A stretch of 64,000 nucleotides of DNA. Origin: Streptomyces fagopyri. Lineage in GTDB: Bacteria > Actinomycetota > Actinomycetes > Streptomycetales > Streptomycetaceae. Position 1 is the stretch's first letter, and each line of letters opens with the position of its first letter. The notes beneath the pieces were generated by a model that did not search any database, was not told where the DNA came from, and was given only the letters and a program-made list of their open reading frames with translations. Location: the NCBI RefSeq assembly GCF_009498275.1, contig NZ_CP045643.1, forward strand, positions 2,976,001 through 3,040,000, given 5' to 3'. Positions 26,765-36,100 of the stretch are shown piece by piece. The position numbers were made by a program, and so were the translations under genes.

Positions 26765-27427
26765 ATGGGCTTCACGATCGGCAGCACCCGGGGAATTCGC
26801 GAGATCCGGCCCGGCTCCCGGCGCCGCGGCCGCTCGTCGGAGTGCACAGCGGTGGCCGAGTTCACCGGACTGTGGGGATGGGACGTGGTTCCCGGCGCCC
26901 GGGCCGCCGCGGGGGCGTGCTCGTGCGGCAGGGCCGGCTGCTCCGCGCCGGGGGCGCATCCGCTGGACTTCGCGCCGGTGATCCCGGCGGGCGCGACGCT
27001 CGGCGAGGTGTCCGAGGCCTGGTCCGAGTTCCCGGGTGCCGCGGTGATGCTGCCGGTCGGCCGGGCCTTCGACGTGATCGAGGTCGCCGAGCCCGCCGGC
27101 CGTCGGGCGCTGGTCCGGCTGGAGCGGATGGGACTGCCCACCGGTCCGGTGACCGCCACCCCGGACGGCCGCGCCCACTTCTTCGTCGCCCCCGGCGCGG
27201 CGGCCGAACTTCCCGAGCTGCTCTACCGGATGGGCTGGGACGACGCGTCCCTCGACCTGCACGGCCTGGGCCCCGGCGCGTTCGTCTCCGCGCCGCCCTC
27301 CGATCGCGCCGGTCTCGGCCCGGTCCGCTGGCTGCGCTCCCCCGCGCTGGACTCCGCGACCAGGCCGCCGCAGGCGCGGCTGCTGCTGGGGACGCTGGCC
27401 TACGTGGCGCACCGGTCGCGCGCGTAG
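26765..27427 (+). CDS. Stand-alone bifunctional primase/polymerase N-terminal-like domain protein
   Basis: A 220-residue protein. The ATG at 26765 is directly preceded by GGAGGGGG. The fold resembles the N-terminal prim-pol domain of plasmid and phage replication proteins: CSCGRAGCSAPGAHPLDF is the typical cysteine/His-bearing lead-in, and VMLPVGRAFDVIEVAEPAGR is the strand around the usual catalytic acidic residues (D and E). It ends with a GTL-x-Y tail (LLLGTLAYVAHRSRA). No helicase domain follows, so it is a solitary domain. This orphan is conserved beside ftsY/nsdA in Streptomyces as I recall; whether it still makes primers is unknown. Confidence 0.75.
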   Translation: MGFTIGSTRGIREIRPGSRRRGRSSECTAVAEFTGLWGWDVVPGARAAAGACSCGRAGCSAPGAHPLDFAPVIPAGATLGEVSEAWSEFPGAAVMLPVGRAFDVIEVAEPAGRRALVRLERMGLPTGPVTATPDGRAHFFVAPGAAAELPELLYRMGWDDASLDLHGLGPGAFVSAPPSDRAGLGPVRWLRSPALDSATRPPQARLLLGTLAYVAHRSRA

Positions 27428-27519
27428 CGTCGAACGACGGCCGACACGGCCCGGTACGACGAGGCGCCCGTTCCCGTCGCACCGGGGGAACGGGCGCCTC
27501 CCTCGCGCCTAAGCCGGGA

Positions 27520-28731
27520 TCACTCACCGATGAGCGCGTCCACGAACGCCCCGGGCTCGAACGGGGCCAGGTCGTCCGCTCCCTCGCCCAGACCCACCAG
27601 CTTGACCGGCACGCCCAGCTCGCGCTGGACCGCGATCACGATGCCGCCCTTGGCGGTGCCGTCCAGCTTGGTCAGCACGATGCCGGTGATGTCGACGACC
27701 TCGGCGAACACCCGCGCCTGGATGAGACCGTTCTGGCCGGTGGTGGCGTCGAGGACCAGCAGCACCTCGTCGAGCGGCGCGTGCTTCTCGACGACGCGCT
27801 TGACCTTGCCGAGCTCGTCCATGAGGCCGGTCTTGGTGTGCAGGCGCCCGGCGGTGTCGATGAGGACGACGTCCGCGCCCTCCTCGATGCCCTCCTTGAC
27901 CGCGTCGAAGGCGATCGAGGCGGGGTCGCCGCCCTCGGGGCCGCGCACGGTGCGGGCGCCGACGCGCTCGCCCCAGGTCTGCAGCTGGTCGGCGGCGGCG
28001 GCGCGGAAGGTGTCGGCGGCGCCGAGCACCACGTTCTTGCCGTCGGCGACGAGCACGCGGGCGAGCTTGCCGGTGGTGGTGGTCTTCCCGGTGCCGTTGA
28101 CCCCGACGACCATCACGATGCCCGGGGTGTCGAGGTTCGAGTCGGTCCTGACCGTCCGGTCGAACTCGGGGACGAGGATCGCCAGGAGCTCCTCGCGCAG
28201 CAGCGAGCGCAGTTCGTCGGGCGTGCGGGTGCCGAGCACCTTCACGCGCTCACGCAGCCGTTCGACCAGGTCCTGGGTGGGCTGCACGCCGACGTCCGCG
28301 GTCAGGAGGGTGTCCTCGATCTCCTCCCAGGTGTCCTCGTCGAGGTGCTCGCGCGAGAGGAGCGTGAGCAGCCCCTTGCCGAGCGCGTTCTGCGAGCGGG
28401 AGAGCCGGCCGCGCAGCCGCACCAGGCGTCCGGCGGTGGGCTCCGGGACCTCGATCGCGGGCGCCTCGACGACGGGCGGGGGTTCCTCGACGGCGACGCC
28501 GGACGGCGACGAGCCGTCCGGAAGGTCCACCTCCTCTATCGTCCGGCGCGTTTCGTCGCGCGGGGTCTCGGCCTCGTCGCCGAGGTGCGGCTCGGCCGGA
28601 GGGGCGGTGATGTCGGGCGTGGTGGGGGGCGCCGGGGGCAGCGGCTTCTTGCGGCGACTGCCGATGACGAGCCCGCCGAGTGCGCCGATCACGACCACGG
28701 CGATGACTACAGCAAGGATGACGGTTTCCAT
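27520..28731 (-). CDS. ftsY: Signal recognition particle receptor FtsY
   Basis: A 403-residue GTPase that docks the SRP-ribosome complex at the membrane. The start METVILAVVIAVVVIGALGG gives an N-terminal membrane helix ending in SRRKK, as in many actinobacterial FtsY proteins. An acidic/Pro-rich A domain follows (to about residue 95). In the NG domain G1 is VNGTGKTTTTGKLA, G3 is DTAGRLHTK and G4 is TKLDGTAKGG. It is convergent with the primase-like gene, with 92 bp between the stops. Confidence 0.97.
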   Translation of the reverse strand: METVILAVVIAVVVIGALGGLVIGSRRKKPLPPAPPTTPDITAPPAEPHLGDEAETPRDETRRTIEEVDLPDGSSPSGVAVEEPPPVVEAPAIEVPEPTAGRLVRLRGRLSRSQNALGKGLLTLLSREHLDEDTWEEIEDTLLTADVGVQPTQDLVERLRERVKVLGTRTPDELRSLLREELLAILVPEFDRTVRTDSNLDTPGIVMVVGVNGTGKTTTTGKLARVLVADGKNVVLGAADTFRAAAADQLQTWGERVGARTVRGPEGGDPASIAFDAVKEGIEEGADVVLIDTAGRLHTKTGLMDELGKVKRVVEKHAPLDEVLLVLDATTGQNGLIQARVFAEVVDITGIVLTKLDGTAKGGIVIAVQRELGVPVKLVGLGEGADDLAPFEPGAFVDALIGE

Positions 28732-28870
28732 AACGCCCCCAGTATCAGTCATCGCTCCCCGGGGAGGGAGATTCCCTTGCCGGGGAGCGAATCCGTGACC
28801 TCGTACGGGAACCGGAAGAGGCCCGAGCACAGTAAAGGCGACAAACCGACATAATCTATGATCATTGCCC

Positions 28871-30313
28871 ATGAGTACCACCGAGCCCTCCGATGGCGCC
28901 GTCGAAACGCGCGGCATCGAGCCCGTGCCGAACTCCCAGCGGCACGCGAGGACCCGCGATCTCCTCCCCACCTGGATGGCGGCCAACATCACGGTCCTGC
29001 TGCTGACCATGGGCGCCACGCTGGCCGTCTCCTACGGACTGGATCTCTGGCAGACCCTGGTGGTCGCCACCGTGGCCCCGGCCGTGTCGTTCGGCCTGGT
29101 CGGGCTGATCGGCATCGCGGGCAAGCGGGGCGGGGCGCCCGGCATGGCCCTGTCGCGCGCCGTCTTCGGCCAGCGCGGGAACCTCCTGCCCGGTGCGCTG
29201 ATCTGGGTCGCGCGCTGGGGCTGGGAGACGATCAACGCGGTGACCGGCGCCTACGCACTGCTGACCGTCCTGGACATCGTCTTCGGCGTCAGGAGCAACA
29301 CGTTCCTGGTCCTCGTGACGCTGCTGCTCTTCGTGGTGGCGACGTTCGCGATCTCCGGCCTCGGCATCGACGCCGTGCACCGGTGCAACAGGTGGGCGGT
29401 CCGCCTCTTCGCCGCCTTCTCCCTGCTCGTCCTCGGCCGTCTGGTCGCCCGTACGGACTGGGACGAGGTCCTGCGGCGGCCGGCCGGCCCGACGCACCTG
29501 ATGATCGTGGGGATCGGTCTGATCGCGGCGGGCGGGATCAGCTGGGTCCCCTCGGCTCCGGACTTCACGCGCTATCTTCCGCGCGGGACCTCCTCCGCGG
29601 CGATCGTGCGCGACACGCTCGGCGGCGCCGTCGTCGTGGTGCTCCCGCTGACCCTGATGGGCGCGGTCATGGCGGTCACCACACCGGACCTGGCCTCGGC
29701 CGCCGACCCGGTCTCGTTCCTCGGCGCGGCCCTGCCGCTGTGGCTGGCGGTGCCCTACCTGCTCATCGCCCTGGTCGGCATGCTGCTGATCAACGCCATG
29801 TCGATGTACTCGGCCGGGTTCACCGCGCAGACCCTCGGCATCAGGCTGCCGCGCCCGTGGGCGGTCTCGGTCAACGCCGTCATCTCGCTGCTCCTCGGTG
29901 GCGTCCTGATGCTGGTCGCGCCCTCCTTCATCGGCTCGTTCCTGGCGTTCCTGACCCTGCTCGCGGTCACGTTCTCGGCCTGGGCCGGCGTCTTCGGCGC
30001 GGACATGCTGCGCCGGCCGGCCTACGACGCCGTGGCCCTGCTCGACACCACGCGCACCAGCGCCTACTGGTACCGGGGCGGCTTCAGCCCGGCCGCGGTC
30101 GCGGCGTGGGCGATCGGCCTCGGGTGCGGGCTGCTGTTCACCACGTCCGACTGGTTCACGGGTCCGCTGGCGACGGGCAATCCGGTCGGCGCGTACGGCC
30201 TCGGCTGGGCGGCGACGATGGTGACCTCCTTCCTCCTGTACGCCGTCCTGCCCAAACCCCCGGTGGGCCCCGGGGCGGAACCCGCCGAGGAGCGCGCGAC
30301 TATGGCTGTCTGA
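28871..30313 (+). CDS. NCS1-family cytosine/purine-type permease
   Basis: A 480-residue membrane protein with about 12 hydrophobic segments (ANITVLLLTMGATLAVSYGL; GMLLINAMSMYSAGFTAQTL; ATMVTSFLLYAVLPKPPVGP). The pattern matches nucleobase:cation symporters of the NCS1 family (cytosine, uracil, allantoin or purine uptake). SWVPSAPDFTRYLPRGTSSA is the conserved loop of that family. The ATG at 28871 was preferred over a TTG two codons upstream; no strong Shine-Dalgarno sequence is visible. The LLM oxidoreductase gene follows 47 bp downstream, so the pair may handle an imported heterocycle. The substrate is unproven. Confidence 0.8.
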   Translation: MSTTEPSDGAVETRGIEPVPNSQRHARTRDLLPTWMAANITVLLLTMGATLAVSYGLDLWQTLVVATVAPAVSFGLVGLIGIAGKRGGAPGMALSRAVFGQRGNLLPGALIWVARWGWETINAVTGAYALLTVLDIVFGVRSNTFLVLVTLLLFVVATFAISGLGIDAVHRCNRWAVRLFAAFSLLVLGRLVARTDWDEVLRRPAGPTHLMIVGIGLIAAGGISWVPSAPDFTRYLPRGTSSAAIVRDTLGGAVVVVLPLTLMGAVMAVTTPDLASAADPVSFLGAALPLWLAVPYLLIALVGMLLINAMSMYSAGFTAQTLGIRLPRPWAVSVNAVISLLLGGVLMLVAPSFIGSFLAFLTLLAVTFSAWAGVFGADMLRRPAYDAVALLDTTRTSAYWYRGGFSPAAVAAWAIGLGCGLLFTTSDWFTGPLATGNPVGAYGLGWAATMVTSFLLYAVLPKPPVGPGAEPAEERATMAV

Positions 30314-30360
30314 CGATCCGTCAGCTACCGTCCCCCTCCACACACGAAGGGGGGCTCCCC

Positions 30361-31341
30361 ATGCCCGTGACGGTCGTGCGCTTCAACCTCGTCGACCCGG
30401 ACGCGACCCCCGCGTCGCTGAGCGCCCGCTACCGGGCCGCGGTCGAGATGTCCGCCTACGCCGACGACCACGGCGTCACCACCGTGCAGACCGAGGAACA
30501 TCACGGCGTCGCCGACAACTGGCTGCCCTCGCCGTTCACCTTCGCGGGTGCCGTCTTCGGCGCGACCCGGCACCTCGCGGTCACCGTCTCGGCGATCATC
30601 GGGCCGCTGTACGACCCGCTGCGGCTCGCCGAGGACGTCGCCGTCCTCGATCTGCTGAGCGGCGGCCGTCTGGTGACGGTGGCGGGCATCGGCTACCGGC
30701 CTGAGGAGTACGCCCAGTTCGACGTCGACTGGAAGCGGCGCGGCCGGCTCCAGGACGAGGTGCTGGAGACGGTGCTGAAGGCGTGGACCGGCGAGGAGTT
30801 CACCTACCGGGGCCGTACCGTACGGGTCACCCCGCGCCCGTTCTCCGATCCGCATCCGCTGCTGCTGGTGGGCGGATCCTCCCGGGCCGCCGCCCGCCGC
30901 GCCGCCCGGCTCGGGCTGCCGTTCTTCCCCAGCGCGCACCTTCCCGGCCTGGAGGCCTACTACAAGGAGCGGCTGATCGAGTACGGCACCGAGGGCTGGA
31001 CCATGATGCCCGCGGCCGAGACCCCACTGCTGCACATCGCGGAGGATCCGGACCGGGCATGGGCCGCGTACGGCCGGCACTTCCTGCACGAGGCACGCAC
31101 CTACGCCTCCTGGCAGTCCGGGGACATCCGGTCGGCGGTGCGGTCGGCGGCCACCACGGTCGAGGAGCTGCGCGCCGAGGGCGTGTACCGCGTCCTGACG
31201 CCCGAGGCGTGTGCGGCCCAGGGGCTCGACCACCACGTGCTCCATCCGCTGTCCGGCGGAATGCCCGTCGAGGAGGGCTGGCGCAGCCTGCGCCTGTTCT
31301 GCGAAGACGTACTGCCCCGGCTCAGGGACCTGGAGGGCTGA
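30361..31341 (+). CDS. LLM-class flavin-dependent oxidoreductase
   Basis: A 326-residue luciferase-like monooxygenase fold (TIM barrel, F420 or FMN). The ATG at 30361 follows GAAGGGGGG. TVQTEEHHGVADNWLPSPFT is the conserved EEHHG-type segment, LDLLSGGRLVTVAGIGYRPE is a barrel strand/loop with the GR.. pattern, and PHPLLLVGGSSRAAARRAAR is the cofactor-phosphate loop. It is downstream of the permease gene on the same strand, so it may act on the imported compound. Termination is by a strong stem that overlaps the stop codon. Confidence 0.85.
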   Translation: MPVTVVRFNLVDPDATPASLSARYRAAVEMSAYADDHGVTTVQTEEHHGVADNWLPSPFTFAGAVFGATRHLAVTVSAIIGPLYDPLRLAEDVAVLDLLSGGRLVTVAGIGYRPEEYAQFDVDWKRRGRLQDEVLETVLKAWTGEEFTYRGRTVRVTPRPFSDPHPLLLVGGSSRAAARRAARLGLPFFPSAHLPGLEAYYKERLIEYGTEGWTMMPAAETPLLHIAEDPDRAWAAYGRHFLHEARTYASWQSGDIRSAVRSAATTVEELRAEGVYRVLTPEACAAQGLDHHVLHPLSGGMPVEEGWRSLRLFCEDVLPRLRDLEG

Positions 31342-31356
31342 GCCGGGGCAGTACGT
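31307..31356. terminator. 18-bp stem-loop overlapping the LLM stop codon
   Basis: ACGTACTGCCCCGGCTCA (31307-31324) and its perfect reverse complement (31339-31356) enclose a 14-nt loop; the TGA stop is part of the right arm. It lies between convergent genes (LLM oxidoreductase and glcP) and probably terminates both. Confidence 0.8.
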
Positions 31357-31418
31357 CTCTCACGCGTACGAGGAGAGGGGCAGCGGGGACTTGGCCCTTC
31401 TCCTCGCGTTCGGGGGGC

Positions 31419-32837
31419 CTAGCCCATCTCCTCCAGGGCCTTGCCCTTGGTCTCCTTGACGTACTTGAGCACGAAGGGGATGGAGAGCGCGGCGAAGACC
31501 GTGTAGATCACGTAGGTCGCGGAGAGGTTCCAGTCGGCCAGCGACGGGAAGCTCGCGGTGATGGCCCAGTTGGCGATCCACTGCGCGGAGGCGGCCACAC
31601 CGAGGGCGGCGGCGCGGATCCGGTTCGGGAACATCTCGCCGAGGAAGACCCAGACCACGACACCCCAGGAGAGGGCGAAGAAGAGGACGAAGACGTGCGC
31701 GGCGATCAGGGCGACCCAGCCCTGGGTGGCCGGCAGCTTGCCGTCCACCAGGTCGTAGGAGAAGGCCCAGGCCTCCAGGCCGAGACCGATCACCATGCCC
31801 ACGGAGCCGATCAGCGCGAGCGGCTTGCGGCCGACCCGGTCGACGAAGATCATCGCGATCACGGTGCCGATGATGTTGATGATCGACGTGGTGAACGAGT
31901 AGAAGAACGACTGCGAGGGGTCGACGCCGACGGACTGCCACAGCGTCGAGGAGTAGTAGAACGCGACGTTGATGCCGACGAACTGCTGGAAGACCGAGAG
32001 ACCGATGCCGACCCAGACGATCGGCTTGAAGAAGAAGCCGCCGCCGAGCAGGTCCTTGAAGCTCGACTTGTGCTCGCTCTTCATGGCGTGCTCGATCTCG
32101 GTGACGCGGGCGTTCAGGTCGGCCCTGTCGCCCTCGACCTCCTTGAGGACCTCACGGGCGCGGTCGTGCCTGCCCACGGAGATCAGGAAGCGCGGCGACT
32201 CGGGGATCGCGAAGGAGAGCAGACCGTAGAGGACGGCCGGGACGACCATGACGCCGAGCATGACCTGCCAGGCCTCGAGCCCCATGACCTTGCCGCGCTG
32301 GTCGCCGCCCGCGGCGTTCAGGATGCCCCAGTTGACGAGCTGCGAGATGGCGATGCCGATGACGATCGCGGCCTGCTGGAAGGAGCCCAGCCGGCCGCGG
32401 TAGGCGGCCGGGGAGACCTCGGCGATGTAGGCGGGGCCGATGACGGAGGCCATGCCGATGGCGAATCCGCCGATGATGCGCCACAGGGCGAGGTCCCACA
32501 GCGCGAACGGGAGCGCGGAACCGACGGCGCTGACCGTGAAGAGGACGGCGGAGATCTGCATGCAGCGGATACGGCCGATGCGGTCGGCTGTCCGGCCCGC
32601 GGTCGCCGCGCCGATGGCGCAGCCGATCAGTGCGATGGCGATGACCTGCGCCAGGGCCGCGGAACCGATGTCGTAGCGGCCGCGGATCGCTTCGACGGCG
32701 CCGTTGATCACGGCGCTGTCGTAGCCGAACAGGAAGCCGCCCATCGCGGCCGCGGCCGCGATGAAGATGACGTGCCCGAGATGTTCGGGGTGAGCCGTCC
32801 CGGCTCCTGATTTGGGTGCCTGCGCAGTGCTGGTCAC
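31419..32837 (-). CDS. glcP: Major facilitator sugar (glucose) permease
   Basis: A 472-residue MFS sugar porter with 12 membrane spans. The GTG at 32837 follows GAGGAG. Family signatures are FLFGYDSAVINGA (TM1), the loop RTADRIGRIRCMQ, IPESPRFLISVGRHDRA after TM6, QQFVGINVAFYYSSTLW (TM7) and FVDRVGRKPLALIG, then PETKG-like VKETKGKALEEMG at the C-terminus. It matches the S. coelicolor GlcP glucose permease by position before smc. It imports glucose by proton symport and is expected to be glucose-inducible; palindromes upstream could serve as operators. Confidence 0.88.
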   Translation of the reverse strand: MTSTAQAPKSGAGTAHPEHLGHVIFIAAAAAMGGFLFGYDSAVINGAVEAIRGRYDIGSAALAQVIAIALIGCAIGAATAGRTADRIGRIRCMQISAVLFTVSAVGSALPFALWDLALWRIIGGFAIGMASVIGPAYIAEVSPAAYRGRLGSFQQAAIVIGIAISQLVNWGILNAAGGDQRGKVMGLEAWQVMLGVMVVPAVLYGLLSFAIPESPRFLISVGRHDRAREVLKEVEGDRADLNARVTEIEHAMKSEHKSSFKDLLGGGFFFKPIVWVGIGLSVFQQFVGINVAFYYSSTLWQSVGVDPSQSFFYSFTTSIINIIGTVIAMIFVDRVGRKPLALIGSVGMVIGLGLEAWAFSYDLVDGKLPATQGWVALIAAHVFVLFFALSWGVVVWVFLGEMFPNRIRAAALGVAASAQWIANWAITASFPSLADWNLSATYVIYTVFAALSIPFVLKYVKETKGKALEEMG

Positions 32838-32970
32838 GTGTAACTCCTCGGGCCACCGGCCTCGCTGCCGGGGGTGTGGGGGGCAAGCCCCCTTCAAGGG
32901 TGGTTCCAGTGGCGCATGGGTTCACGCCACCCACCACCCGAAGGCAAAAGCAACGTCGCAGAGACTATGC

Positions 32971-33048
32971 CTTCAAGTATCGAAGCCGATAATCGGACTG
33001 CTGTGACTTTTCCCCACTCCGGTGCGGCCATCGTGTTCAAGTTTTGAA
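32971..33048. promoter_or_regulatory. Clustered palindromes upstream of glcP
   Basis: The 309-bp glcP-smc gap (32838-33146) has no gene. It contains CTTCAAGTATCGAAG (32971-32985), immediately followed by the perfect palindrome CCGATAATCGG (32986-32996), and TTCAAGTTTTGAA (33036-33048). The first and third share TTCAA/TTGAA-type half sites. They are probable operators for glucose-dependent control of glcP; the regulator is unknown. Confidence 0.45.
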
Positions 33049-33146
33049 GGCTTGGGGCTGACGTGGTTCGGATACCCCGAGAAACCGGGGGCACTCCGCC
33101 CGCCCCCGTGAAGCCTCCGGCCGCCTGAGCCGCCGAAGCCGCCGAC

Positions 33147-36100
33147 CTAGCGGAGCCGCTGGCTGATGACCTTCGACACACCGTCGCCCTGCATGGACAC
33201 GCCGTACAGCGCGTCGGCGACCTCCATCGTGCGCTTCTGATGCGTGATCACGATCAGCTGCGAGGCCTCCTGGAGCTCCTGCATGATCCGGATCAGCCGC
33301 TGCAGATTCGTGTCGTCGAGCGCCGCCTCGACCTCGTCCATGACATAGAACGGGCTGGGCCGGGCCTTGAAGATCGACACCAGCAGCGCGACGGCCGTGA
33401 GCGACCTCTCCCCACCGGAGAGCAGGGACAGCCGCTTCACCTTCTTGCCCGGGGGCCTCGCCTCGACGTCCACACCCGTGGTGAGCATGTTGTCGGGATC
33501 GGTCAGGATCAGCCGCCCGTCACCCCCCGGGAACAGCCGGCTGAAGACACCTTCGAACTCCCGCGCGGTGTCCCGGTACGCCTCGGTGAAAACCTGTTCG
33601 ACCCGTTCGTCGACCTCCTTCACCACCTGGAGGAGATCGGCACGCGTCTTCTTCAGGTCCTCCAGCTGTTCGCTGAGGAACTTGTGACGCTCCTCCAGCG
33701 CGGCGAACTCCTCCAGGGCGAGCGGGTTGACCTTCCCCAGCTGCTGGTAGGCCCGCTCGGCCGACTTGAGCCGTCGCTCCTGCTCCGCGCGGTGGAACTG
33801 CCGGGGCTGGTTGCGCGGGTGCTCCGGATCCTCCGGCAGCTCCTCGCCCTCGGCGGGCAACGAGGGCGGTACGAGCTGGTCCGGACCGTACTCCGTGACC
33901 AGCGCCGCCGGTTCGACGCCGAGCTCCTCCAGCGCCTTCGCCTCCAGCTGCTCCATGCGCATCCGCTTCTCGGCGCCGAGCACCTCACCGCGGTGAACCG
34001 AGTCCGTGAGCTTGTCCAGCTCCGCCTTGAGGTCGCGCCCCTCGCCCCGGACGGCCCCGAGCGCCTGCTCCTTGTACGTCCTGGCGTTCTCGGCGGCGCC
34101 CCGCTCCTCCTCGGCCCGGCCGAGCGACACCTCGACGTGCGCGAGCAGCTGCCGGGCACCGGAGGCGACGGCCTCCGCGACCGCCGCTTCGTGCCGCAGC
34201 CGGGCCCGCCGCTGCTCCGCACGCGCGCGTGCCTCACGTTCCGCACGCGCGGCCCGGTCGAGCCCGTCGGCCCGCCCGGCGAGCCCCTTCACCCGCTCCT
34301 CGTGCGTCCGTACCTGGAGCCGGGCCTCCATCTCGGTCTGCCGCGCGTTGGCCCCGTCCGCGGCGAGCCGGTCCCGTACCGCGGCGTCGGGCTCCTCCTC
34401 CACGGGCATCTCCTCGGCGACCGCCAGCCGCTCGGCCAGCACCTCCGCCTCCTCGACGGCCCGGTCCAGCGCCTCCTGCGCCCGCGCGGCGGCGGCCGCG
34501 CTCCGCTCGGCCTCCCCGGCGGCACCGCGCGCCTGCCCGGCCAGCCGCCCCAACTGCTGGGCCACGGACGACTTCTCCCGCTCGGCGGCGCGCCGCCGCT
34601 CCCCCAGTTCCTCGACGGACGCGGCCCGCTCCTCGCGCCGCTCGGCGGCCCGGTGCTGCGCCTCGCCGAGGTCCTCGCAGCGCACGGCGAGCTCGTCGAG
34701 CTCGGCCGCGGCCTCGTCGACGGACGCCTGCACCTCCAGCAGGCTGGGCGCCCCGGCGGAGCCGCCGTGCGCGAAGTGCGCCCCGAGCAGGTCCCCCTCG
34801 GCGGTGACCGCGGTCAGCTCCGGCCGCGCGTGGACCAGGTCCTCGGCGTCCTCCAGGGTGCCGACCACGACGATCCCGCGCAGCAGCCGCCGTACGGCCG
34901 GCATCAGCTCCGCGGGGCCCCGGACGAGGTCCGCGGCGCGGGGAGGACCGGTGGGGTGCGCCGGCCGGGTCCCGTCGGCCTCGTTGTCGCTGCCGTGACT
35001 GCCGTGACTGCCATGGCTGCCGTCGCCGTCGTGGCCGTCTTCGTGGTGCCGGCCGGGCTGACGGACGCCGAGGCCGCTGTCGGTCCGGTCCCGGCGGGCC
35101 GGTTCAACGGCGTACGCGTCCCGGCGCCCGGTCGCGTCCGTGGCGGCACCGTCCCCGATCCGTGGCGCCGGCGGCTCCTCCGGTGCCCCCGCCAGCAACA
35201 GCGCCGCCCGCCCGGCCTCCTGTTTGCGCAACAGCCGGATGGCCTCGGCCGCCGAGGCGGGTGTGGTGACCGCGATGGCGTCCGCCGCCGTACCGAAGGC
35301 GGCGGCGAGGGCCACCTCGTACCCGGGGGTGACGGACAGCAGCTCGGCGGCGGGGCCGAGGAGCCCCGTGAGCCGGTCCTTCGCTCCCAGCAACGCGCCC
35401 GTTCCGTCCTTGCGGCGCAGACCGAGCGCCAGTGCCTCGTGGCGGGCCTGCGTCGCGGCGCGCCTGCGTTCGGCCGCCGTGGTCGCCTCGCGGGCCTCGG
35501 TGAAGGCGGACTCGGCGTCGGCGAGGGCCGCTCTGGCCTCGTCGTGGCGCTCCGTCAGCTCGGCGTCGCCGGCGTCGAGGCCGTCGACCTCGGCCTTCAA
35601 CTGCTCGTACTCCTCCTGCGCCGTGACCGCCCGCTCCTGGGCCTCGTCTCGGGCGGCGGCGAGCCGGTCGATCTCGGACTGGGCGGAGGCGGCCCGTGAA
35701 CGCGCGGCGTTGACCTGTCCGCCCAGCCGCGCCAGTCCCTCACGGCGGTCGGCGATGGCCCGGGCCACGTCCTTGAGCCGGCGTTCCTCGACGGCGAGTT
35801 CGCGCTCCAGCTCGGCCCGGTGCGCGACCGTGTCCTCCAGGGCGTGCTCGGCCGCCTCCAGGGCCGCTTCGAGCTCGGCCTCCTGCTCACGGACGCGCGC
35901 GGCCTCGCGCTCCATGTCCTCGGGGTCGCGGCCGCGCCGCTCCTCCGGGGGCGCGGAGGTGGCGCTCTTCACCCGCGCGTCGGCCAGCGAGATCGTGCCG
36001 CGCACCCGCTCGGCGAGCTGCGACAGCTCGTACCAGGTCTGCTGGGCGCGCTGGAGGCGGGGCGTGAGGCGGCGCACCTCGTCCTCCAGGAGCGCCTCGC

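Noticed and set aside
33240..35699. About 820-codon frame on the plus strand opposite smc
   Set aside because: It is an Arg/Leu/Gly-rich shadow of the SMC coiled-coil codons and has no ribosome-binding site or domain.
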